DNA of 64,000 nt from Dactylorhiza incarnata (taxonomy: Eukaryota > Streptophyta > Magnoliopsida > Asparagales > Orchidaceae): contig JAWHQI010000068.1 in the NCBI GenBank assembly GCA_033032865.1, forward strand, positions 3,906,001-3,970,000, read 5' to 3'. How positions within the stretch are numbered: the first letter of the stretch is position 1; every line of letters begins with the position of its first letter. A model generated the notes under the pieces. That model was given only the letters and a program-made list of their open reading frames with translations, did no database searches and had not been told where the DNA came from. Position numbers and translations under genes: made by a program. Positions 11,874-21,000 of the stretch are shown one piece after another.

Positions 11874-11891
11874 TCCCCGGCAACGGCGCCA
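11874..11891 (-). promoter_or_regulatory. Primer-binding site, tRNA-Asp
   Basis: TGGCGCCGTTGCCGGGGA on the minus strand, 6 nt from the 5' LTR end (ATCA then AGTTTT). From general knowledge this is the complement of the 3' end of plant tRNA-Asp(GTC), 18 of 18 positions. Confidence 0.9.
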
Positions 11892-11897
11892 AAAACT

Positions 11898-12872
11898 TGA
11901 TGAGCGAAACTATATCCGCAAATGATAACTTGAAGTGTACCGTATCGAATGTAGTATAGGTTATAAAACCAAGGTCGTATAAAAATCCGGGTGTGTTGAT
12001 TACTCTTACTCAAGAAGATATCTATTGTTCTATCTAAAAGTACTTTGATTTGGTTGCAACAAGAAAAGTAACTTAACTTGAAAATTATAACTATTGAAGA
12101 GAGGGTGGACAAACTTTAGAGAAATGAATGAATAAGACAACAATTATTTTTATTAATTCAAAAGAGGAATTACAACTATTGAAAGGGAAATTACAAGTGC
12201 AAGAAAAAGTAAAACTAGATTACTCAAAACAGGAAAAATAATGGAGAAAATGGAGGCTTGGACTCCAAAACATGGTCCCTGATCAATGGAGGAGTTGCCT
12301 TTTTATAGCTGAAAATTTTGTGTTACGTGCCCTTGGTCACGCCCGTGACCTAGGGCGTGTAATCTTTAGAACTCGCTGCTGGCGGGAAGCTTCGGCGGGA
12401 AATTGGCGCGGGAAGAGTCACGCCCGTGTACTGGATGTCACGCCCCAAATATCACGCCCGTGACTGGATGTCACGCTCGTGACCTGGGGCGTGTAATTTT
12501 AATTGTCGTGGAAGCAGATTTTGGATGCTTGCGGCGGGTCGCAGCCGTGACCTTGGGTCACGCCCTTCGTCACGCCCGTGACCTGGGGCGTGTACTTGGC
12601 GAATTCTTCACGGAATGACTCCGGGGTGGGGGAAACAGGTCTGGAACACTTCGTAGGTTACACGCCCATGGGTCACGCCCGTGACCTGGGGCGTGTAATT
12701 TTACTTTTTGCTTTAAACTGCCCAGAAAACCTGAAAACACAAAATAACTCAAGTTATCTTATGAAATAAATAATGGAAGGATTTATATGATATAATTCTT
12801 ATAAATAACATAATTTCATATTAAAACTCTAATAAACCTATACTAAAAGATGAGTAAATAAATTGCTCCTCA
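11898..12872 (-). repeat. Athila 5' LTR (minus strand)
   Basis: 975 bp, same ends as 3565-4522 and highly similar to it. One extra GTCACG word lies near 12466-12485. The CACGCCCGTGACC cluster at about 12330-12700 lies upstream (element orientation) of TATAAAAA near 12302-12309. Confidence 0.93.
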
Positions 12873-13498
12873 ATGATGAACCTTGCTTAAACCTGTTTTA
12901 ATTGCTATTTGCTTTCATTATGCTTTTATGAAAGTTCATTGTGTTTGTGCTTGGTGTGTGGAATCATTATTGAGTGGTATGCCTGTGATCTTGGTTGAGC
13001 TTTGTTAGATGTGAATGCAGCCCTCCTTTCCGCAAAGTGTTTTCACTCCATCCGCTTGACTACTCGTCCATCCGCCTTGTGAAGCGTGGCATAGTGGCCT
13101 GTGTAATCCATTCGCCTAACAAAGCAGTGCGCTCAAGGCCTGCACAATTCGATTCTGCTTGCATACTCGTCCATCCGCCCTTGCGAAGTAGTGTGTTCAA
13201 GGCCTACGTAGTTTTCCATCCCGCCTGGCGAAGCATTGCATAGCGACATTGCATAGGAGTAGTTGTAGTTGTTTTCTTTTATTTTCCAAAAGCCAAATCA
13301 ACTCTCCCGCAATCCATCCGACTTAAGGACTTCAATCTCAAGTCTGTCCTCAATAGTTAACTCCACCGTACTATGTTCCTTCGAGATCGATACTCGGGGA
13401 TTTGCTCCTCGTTTTATATTACTTGAACGATCGATGCACTGCCATTTCGTGCCGCAGTCTAGCTACCTCCTATAGCGGTGTGCTAGATTTGCGCATTA
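12873..13498 (+). repeat. Family-B 3' LTR, right part (split)
   Basis: Resumes the LTR interrupted at 3564; the first five bases are the duplicated target ATGAT. The phrase from GAAGCATTGCATAGC through TACTCGGGGAT to CTATAGCGGTGTG aligns with 61660-61920. The LTR end is GCGCATTA here versus GCGCCATCA at 61933, so the exact right edge (13495-13498) is uncertain. Confidence 0.8.
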
Positions 13499-13769
13499 GA
13501 CGGCGAACCGGCAGACTTCGCCAGGATGCCAACCCGCTTGGAGTGGATAAGACCCCATGGTGTTGAAAAATCACTACACGATTCCGCTATCTGCACCCCC
13601 CCCCAACGCTTCGTATCCTTTCCGCACTTTTCATTTCTATAAATAGTCGCCATCTTTTACTTTATAACTACCGTATTAACTGTTCTCTAGCCTCTCTTCT
13701 CTCTTCCAGACCCTCTCGGTAACTCCATCTCTCACTCGCTTCTTTTCCCGGCTCACAAATACTTCCATC
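13499..13769 (+). promoter_or_regulatory. Promoter of the plus-strand PF04195-like pseudogene
   Basis: TATAAATA at 13638-13645, about 125 bp before the ATG at 13770. The CT-rich leader and distance match the promoter of the antisense gene at 27315-27192. The sequence starts immediately after the family-B LTR and includes GGCGAACCGGCAGACTTCGCC-like inverted words at 13503-13525. Confidence 0.65.
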
Positions 13770-15156
13770 ATGGTTGTCGAGGGCGAATCCGAAGGGCGAG
13801 CCAGGTGTGCCGGGGCTTTTTGTGACCACACTTTCTTCGGCGCCTCACTCACCGGTGACGAGTTCCTCACCGTCATAGACAAGTATATCCCTTCAGGGTA
13901 TATTGCTCGTCGCCCTCCGAGCACTGCCACCCTCAATGATCCGTCCACCGACGAGCTCGTCATCCCCATTGCACATTTTGAGAATGGGTTACGACTCCCG
14001 CTCTAGCTAGAGGTTCGCCAGGTAATTTATTCGATCCTCGCCCTTCTTACTCGCCTCGCAGGGACCATTCTAACCATACCTTGGTGAATTTTTCAGGTAC
14101 TCAAGTACTACGGCGTGCTATTGAGCCAGCTGACACCGAACGCGATCGCCTGCTACCCGCGGGAGGAGAAGATCGAGTTCAGCCTACTCATCTTCCGCAA
14201 AGTCTTCTCCTTCCGTGCGTACAAGGATGGGACGAACCACTTTGCGAGGCAACATGTCACCGTCTGCGAAACTGTGAACAAAGCCCATTACTGGCACCAA
14301 AAATTCGTCCTGGTGAAAGGACCGTTCTGCAACATCCCCTTCTCCCCCTTCCAACAGGATGATGCAACCTACCGCCATCCCACCTCGCTCAGTGGTGACG
14401 ACGCGAGGCTCTACCAATACATGGATGGTAAAAACTTTGAGGTCGCCCACATACGGAAGAGGGTGGACTCCCTGCTGCCGGTACCGCAAGGGGAAGGTTT
14501 GACTCGCACTCGCAAGTTCTTATGTAATTTTTTTCTCATTCTATCCGCTAACTCTTTCTTCGCACATGCAGGGGAGCGGGATCTTCCCATCCACCCCCCC
14601 CCCCCCCCCCCATATGCGAGGAGTGAGACCCTCTCTTCCAGCACCTTCGCTGTCGCGGCCGCCGATGCATGCCGAGAACCCCCGGGCTCGACTTCGGGTA
14701 AGATGCGGCCGCCGCCTGCGAGAAATCTCACCACGAAGCCCCCCGCCAAGAAGAGGAACAAGGACACCCCATCCAAAACAAAGGGAAAATAGGTCGTGGT
14801 CCTGAGCGAGTCAGAGACTCTGCTCACCCCCTCTACGAGCCAAAAAGCTGCCCAGGAGGGCAGCGAGCCGAAGGATGCCCCTGGCGGGCCCAAGCCAATC
14901 AGCCACAAAAACTTCGGCCTGGGTGCCAAACTCCCTGACGCCCTCGGCGAGCCGATGCTCGCGTAGGATCCTGACCTCAATAGGATCTCTTGCTCGTCGC
15001 TCCTCCCATCCTGGGTTGAGAGTTATAAGGTGGGAGGCAAGGAGTTCTCCCTCGCCTTTGGGCTTTATGGCCGCGAGGACGCCGCCAATTTCGGCGCCCT
15101 GCGGTCCCGTCTGCATGAACAAATTGCACGGGCGGCGCAGCGTTTTCTACAAGCCA
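13770..15156 (+). pseudogene. Tat antisense gene copy (putative gypsy-type transposon domain), broken
   Basis: Homologous exon by exon to the minus-strand gene at 25251-27192. Exon 1 13770-14021, GT-AG intron 14022-14096, exon 2 14097-14496, intron 14497-14571, exon 3 from 14572. Intron positions and phases (0 and 1) are identical in both copies. The shared core reads HFENGLRLPL | YYGVLLSQLTPNAIA ... FRKVFSFRA ... DDATYRHP, which I recognise as the Pfam 'putative gypsy type transposon' family (PF04195). Stops lie in frame at 14004, 14790 and 14965; six codons are missing in exon 2. The copy is cut off at about 15156 inside LYGREDAA...RFLQA by a truncated LTR. Function unknown; probably a relic of a minus-strand Tat element. 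Confidence 0.8.
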
Positions 15157-16163
15157 TATTTTATCCATTAATATCGCACGGTCTGCGCACGATCGTGCGT
15201 TCGACCGTGCGTTCGACCGTGCATGACCAATTTTCAGCCTGTTTCCTATAAAAAGCAGGAATCGAGGCAATCAGAAGGGAGGACCGGGAGAGGACGATCG
15301 GGAGCGATTCAGAGAGCGGGAAATCTCTTCCTTCCCGCTGCTCTTGAGGGTTGAAGGCTTCTCCTTCATCTCCTCCACCATCAAGGCCATTTCCGGTGAT
15401 TTCCACCTCCATCCTTCCATCCGGGAGCATTAGGGAGCTTCATCCACCATTAGCTCAAGCATTCCTCGCCAAGGAGACCAAGGAAGCACTGAAGATCGTA
15501 GGAGCGGTGACAGCCTCCTTCGAGCCAAGCTCACCATCTGAGGGCCGAGTCCGGAGAGAGCCCGACAACCTCTCATTCCGGCCGTGAACCCAAGATGTGA
15601 CCTTTTCTTTGTGGTCCTCTCTAACCTTGAATGCTTTTACTTCATTTTTTGTTGTATGAACATGTGTTAAGCTAATCCTAAGTAGTTTTGCTTTCCTTCA
15701 TATGCACTGATGTTGTGGTGGCATGAATAGCCCCTTTGTTCCTAGTGATTTTCTGTCATTTATTGTGGGTGAAGCCACTAGCAATTGCTAGTGGTGATGT
15801 TTTGAGAAGAGGTGCGTGCGACCCTCAACCGTCATAGTGATTTCCCGTCCACACGCTTTCCGAAGCACGACATCGCGGCCGTTGCACCCATCTCGCCGCG
15901 CGAAGCGGAGTTTTGACCGCATCTTTCTTCATTCTGCAATAGCGTAGAAAACCAAATCAACCCCCCCCCCCCCTCCCCCGTGGTTACTTATCATTTCTTT
16001 TAACTGATTTCCTGTTTAGAGCAAATCGTACTACCCAACTTGCAGTCCTTGAGAGATTGATACTTGGGGATAACTTACCATTTTTTATTACTTGAGCGAC
16101 CGGTTCACTGCCGTCGTATCGCATTTCGTGCCTGCTAATTAGCAGTGCCGAAATAGCGCATCA
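15157..16163 (+). repeat. 5'-truncated family-B-like LTR
   Basis: Lacks the TGATGAGTCCC start but has the family's palindrome CGCACGATCGTGCG (15186-15199), TATAAAAA (15247-15254), the CTAGCAATTGCTAGTGG phrase (about 15780) and ends GCGCATCA at 16163. The left junction, inside the PF04195-like pseudogene, shows no LTR terminus, so the 5' part was lost by deletion or ectopic recombination. Confidence 0.75.
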
Positions 16164-17021
16164 GCCTTCCTATAACCCGAACTCCGCTCCGTATAACAAC
16201 ACATACAATGCGGGTTATAGGAATCATCCGAATTTCTTGTGGAGCAACCAAGGAAATGCTCAGTGTCCTATGAATCTAAATCAACCCCCCCTAATCAACT
16301 TCTTAACTTAACTCCGCCTCTAAATTTGATTTCTCAAAATTTTAATCCTCCCAGTGTTCCACTGTAACAGCACAAGCCCTCTTCGCTTGAAGAGGTCTTT
16401 GCAAAATATGTTGCTACAAATGAATCGAACATCCTGAACCTCACCGGATCGATCAAAAATTTAGAGAACCAAGTGGGCCAGCTAGCGAAGATGATCTCCG
16501 AGCATCAGCAAGGAGCACTACCGAGGAATACAGAGCAAAATCCAAATGAGAGTGCGAACGCGATTACACTCCGAAGCAGGAAGGAGGTGGTTTCAAAACA
16601 AGACGAACCCAAGGTAACTTCCTCTCCTCCTACTCGTACTCTTAATTTATCTTCGAATATGCCCGCTACGTTAGCTCCACGCGCTTCTACTTCTAATATT
16701 CCGTATCCGTCTAAATTTAAAAGCGAGTGCGCCGAAAAAAACTATAAAACGTTTTTAGATATTGTAAAGCAAATTCATATTAATGTACCCTTCTGCGAGG
16801 CTATCTCTCAAATGCCTAAATATGCAAAATATCTTAAGGAGTTGCTCTCCAATAAGAAAAAAATTAGAAGATATTTCACATATTTCTTTAAACGCAGAAT
16901 GCTCCGCGGTTGTACTCAACAAATTGCCTCAAAAAGCAAATGACCCGGGATGTTTCTCCATCTCGTGTTTATTTGGCAATTCGTTAGTAAAACACGCCTT
17001 AGCGGATCTTGGAGCAAGCAT
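16164..17021 (+). pseudogene. gag: Athila gag C-terminus and protease start (host of the Tat insertion)
   Basis: Begins mid-gag at SYNPNSAPYNNTYN, which overlaps the same region of the copy at 45400-45500. It runs through QVGQLAKMISEHQQGAL and ANAITLRS, then QMPKYAKYLKELLSNKKK, and breaks frame in an A-run near 16857 before reaching LADLGASI at 17021. The protease continues at 30169 after removal of the Tat element and one copy of AGCAT. Confidence 0.88.
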
Positions 17022-18040
17022 TGTACAACCCCAATGTTCGCCAGGAAGCAACCAAAGCTCGCGCTCAAGGAGGCGAGCCAAAAGGGGCGAACCCTGATCG
17101 CAAGAGACTGCGCAGGTGAGCGAGCCCAGCGAAGGGAAGGTAACCGGCTCCTTCGAAGCTCGGCGAGGGCAGTGCATGTGAGCCCGACCAGTTGAGGAGG
17201 GAGCTCGCCAGGCGAGCCCGGAACCTCGGGGTACAGTTAGCCACTCTTGGGGTACAGATAGCCACTCTTGGGGTACAGTTAGCCATTTTGGGGTGCGGAT
17301 AGCCATCCTGGGGTTCGCCGACCCAGAGGCTCGCGAGCTCCGCTCGCGAGGGCAGTCGGCTTGGCCGGGTCGCTATGGGCGAGCCCAACCATTCGAGGAA
17401 GGGGTCCGCTAGGTGAGCCCGCCTAGAGTGGGTGCGGATAGTCATCCTGGGGCTCGCCGAGGTAGTACAGGCGAGCGAGCCATGCAACGTGCCAGTAATA
17501 ACTCTGGGGCTCGCCGATCCAGAGGCTCGCAAGCTTCACTCGCGAGGGAGGCCGCGAAGTGGGCTGACTCGCCCAGTAAAAGTCTAGGAAGGGATTTTTA
17601 CCAAGAGGCCCCCGGTGGTCTGCATTTAGCCTCTCCGAACAGCGGAGTTTGGCTGTTAGCATGCCAATCCGGTGTGCGGATAGTAAGAATGGACAGCGGG
17701 ATTTGGTTATTGACAGACCACAAAACTAAAATCTATAAATAGACCTCAAAGGGCACCTTGGAAGGAGACCGGTTCATTATCTTTGAGCTCTTCTCTCCCT
17801 AGTCGCTTTGGTTTGGGCTCTCTAGCTCTCCAAGGTGCCCGAGTCTTAGCTTTGGCTTGGGAGGGGAAGCGCTCAACGATCTTCCGGGTTAGTGGAGGGA
17901 CCTCCTCGCTGAGACTAGGGTCTTTGTTCTTTGCTCGAGTCGTCGGCCTTACCTCTCCCGAGGGACCGGTAAGGGCTAGCTGCCCCTCATCTCGGTGAGG
18001 GCCCCGAGCTCCACAAGAGATCGAGAAATCGATTTCAACA
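17022..18040 (+). repeat. Tat 5' LTR
   Basis: TGTACAACCCC ... TTTCAACA. U3 holds many GGCTCGC / GCGAGCC words including the palindrome CTCGCGAG, and a four-copy run of a roughly 21-bp unit (GGGGTACAGTTAGCCACTCT-like) at 17228-17312. TATAAATA lies at 17734-17741, followed by a CT-rich leader. Confidence 0.95.
17734..17741 (+). promoter_or_regulatory. TATA box of the Tat 5' LTR
   Basis: TATAAATA, downstream of the GCGAGCC word cluster. It is expected to drive the genomic RNA encoding gag-pol. Confidence 0.8.
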
Positions 18041-18062
18041 TTTTGGTGCGGTGAGCGTGGAG
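18041..18062 (+). promoter_or_regulatory. Candidate primer-binding site of the Tat element
   Basis: TGGTGCGGTGAGCGTGG begins 3 nt after the LTR end and is conserved at 60023 in the other Tat fragment. I could not assign the tRNA from memory. The distance from LTR end to gag ATG is 57 bp in both copies. Confidence 0.6.
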
Positions 18063-18096
18063 CGCGGCTGGTTCAAGAAAGTCCCAGAGAAGAGTT

Positions 18097-21000
18097 ATGG
18101 CTAGGGATGAAGAGCAGGGCGAGGAGTTCGGCGAGACCCCTCAGGAAGCAATGGCTAGGATGTTCGCGGATTTCAGGAAGGAGGTGCTCGACACCTTGGG
18201 GTTCACGGTCACGGCTCTGCGAAGTGAGTTTGCGACCCCGGCACCTCAGGCGACCACTCCCCCAACAGCAGTCGGCGAGAGGGCACCAGGAGGAAGGGCT
18301 GGAAAAGAAGTTGCCGCTGAACCAGGACATGACAGGGAAGGGCGAGTGCTGTTCGCCAGTCCGGCGAGCCCGGTGTTAGCGAGCTCCGCGCCGGCGAGTT
18401 CGGTGCCGACGAGCTCTGCCCCAGCGAGCGCGGCGCAGGCGAGCGCGTGCCAGGAAGATGCGACGACAGTCGGGGTGGTTCAGGCGAGCGTCGCCCTCGC
18501 GAGTGCGATCCCAAGCCTGGCGAGCGAGCTAGGTCCGCGAGCCGAGCGAGAGAAGATGGTAGGAGGGGGAAGCCCCTTCTGCGAATTAGTGTTGTCTGCA
18601 CCCGTTCCAGCAGGATTCGGGGAATGGGATAGAGTGTACTACAATGGCAGAGATGACCCAGTTCAGCATCTGCAGTCTTTCGAGGACTCGGTCTCCATCA
18701 GGCCGATGTCCGATGCCTTCAAGTGTCGGCTCTTCGCCGTCACTCTCAAGGAGAAGGCCAGGGACTGGTTTCATTCACTTCCGGCAGGCTCCATCTACGC
18801 GTTCGAGGACCTGCGCCGAAGTTTTTTGTTGAGATTTTCAACTTCAAAAAGGAGGAAGAAGGATGCTGATTCCCTCTTCGCGGTGAAGCAGGAGTCCAGG
18901 GAGACGTTGGCTCAGTATGCGGATCGGTTCCAGGAGGAAGTGCAGCTCACTCAGGAGGTGCCCGGGTTTGCACTTCAACTCGCCTTCACAGTCGGGTTGA
19001 AGGAAAGTTTCTTCAAGATGGCGTTGAAAAGGAAGGCCCCCGTCTCCTATGAGGAGCTGATGGAGAGGGTGGCGGAGGAAGTAGCAAGCGAAGAAGCCAA
19101 CCCAGAGCTCACCAAGAGGCTGGCAAAGCTCAGTGAGCCGGAGATTAGGCAGCAAGAGGTCAGAAGAAGAGAAGAGCCCCGGGCCCCGGAGGGGGGATGG
19201 AGGCCGCAAGGTGGAGGAGTGCAGGGGCAGGGAAGGGGTTATGGCCCAGGAAGGGGTAACCGATTCGAAGGACAATGGAGACCCCCCCAGTTGGGGTGGA
19301 GGCAGGGCCCGATGCAGTTGCCTCCCCCACCTCAACAGGCCATGGCAATTGGCCGGGGAAGAGGAAGGGGAAGGGGAGGAGAAGCGGAGACAGCGGCCGC
19401 TAGGAGAAGAAGGAACAGGATAGCAGAGACCGGGGCAAGGGAAGCGGCGGTGCCCTATTGCATCTTCCACGATGTGGAAGGCCACTCCACGGACACCTGT
19501 CCGGAGTTCCTGGAGGTGAAGAGGGTCCGAGCACCCGCGCCACCACAGCAGCAACCATTAAGGATCGTGGAGGTGGAACCTCGGGAGGAGGAGGAGGAAA
19601 GATGTGAGGATAGAGCAGATCTGGGGAATAGAGGAGGGATCGGAGTGATCCATGGGGGGGTAGGGGTGGAGGCAACCCGCAAGGCTAGTCTCCATACCAT
19701 CTACCGCCGGAGCGTAGCGTCAACATCCACCGCTCCACCCCCGGCCGAAAAAATTATTTTCACCCAGAAGGACATGCCGAGCTACGAAGACCCGTTCTGC
19801 GACGCGCTGGTTATCCAGACGGCGATCGAGAACTTCACCGTCTCCCGAATCCTAGTGGACAATGGGAGTTCGGTCAATGTCATCTTCAAGAAGGCATTCG
19901 ACAAGATGGAGGTGGAACCCAGAAGGGTGTTGGCCTCGGATGGCCCTCTGTTCGGATTTTCGGGGGAGAGGAAGGAAGTAGAAGGAGGGGTAGGGCTCCA
20001 TGTGACCCTGGGTGGGCAGTCTCGGAACTGTCGCTTTGTCATAGTGGACGCCCCGAGCAGTTACAGTGCCATCTTCAGACGGCCACTCATCAGCGCGTTC
20101 CGCTGCGTCCCTTCCACTTTTCATCAGTGCCTCAAGTTCAATGACGGAGGGGTCCAGGTGCGGATCAGGGGGGATCCCAAAGTGGCAAGACAGTGCTACG
20201 TGACGGCGGTCAACACCATCTCCTGGATGGGAGAAGCTGAGGAGTGGGATAAGGTGATGGGGGAGGTAGCCGAAGCCGGAGGTCTGAAGGTGGCTGAAGA
20301 GAAGAAGGGAGGTGAAGTTCATGCCCAGGAAGGGGTGGCTAAGATACCCCGGGCGGAGAGAAAGGGAGAAGAGGAGAAGGCCCAGGAGGAAAGGGCGGAA
20401 GAGCTGATGGTGTTAGGGGAGGGAGTCGAGGAAGAGATCCCAGCCCCCGCTTGTACCGAAGAAGAAAGGGCTTGGGGGGAACCGTCCCGGCTGGAGGCCG
20501 TGGACGAGGTCATGGAGCTCGAGGTCATCACCCGGCTGGGGGTGGTGGAAAAAGTCCGGGTCAGCGGAGGACTCAGCCCAGGAGATCAAGCGGAGATTCT
20601 GGCTTGCGTGCAACAGAACGTGGACGTCTTCGCTTGGAGCGCCGCAGAAATGCCCGGGATCGATGCGGATGTGGCGTGCCATCGCCTCAACCTCGACCCC
20701 GGTGTCCGCCCCATCCGCCAGAAGAGGAGGGCCGTCGCAGACAAGCTAGAAGGGCCCATCCGCGAGGTGGTGGGCAAACTCCTGCAGGCCGGATTTGTAT
20801 CGGAGATCCAGTATCCAGGCTGGGTCTCCAACGTCGTTATGGTGAAGAAGGGTGGAGGTAAGTGGCGTATGTGTATCGATTTTTCACTTCTTAATAAAGC
20901 ATGCCCGAAAGATTGCTACCCCCTGCCCAGAATCGACGCGCTGGTTGACTCAGCCGTCGGTTTTTCTGTAATGTCCTTCTTAGATGCTTTTTCAGGTTAC

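Larger units (their letters stand above)
3565..12872 (-). mobile_element. Complete Athila-lineage Ty3/gypsy element (minus strand)
   Basis: Bounded by LTRs at 3565-4522 and 11898-12872 and by a perfect 5-bp target duplication ATGAT (3560-3564 and 12873-12877). Read on the minus strand: 5' LTR, tRNA-Asp primer site, gag, protease, RT, RNase H, integrase, a 2-kb AT-rich non-coding tail, purine tract, 3' LTR. Gag is intact; pol carries stops and a frameshift, so the element is dead for pol in cis. No env-like ORF is seen between integrase and the 3' LTR, where many Athila elements carry one. Confidence 0.93.

Noticed and set aside
18041..18062. Assigning a specific tRNA to the Tat primer site
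   Set aside because: TGGTGCGGTGAGCG is conserved in two copies but I could not match it to a tRNA with certainty without a search.
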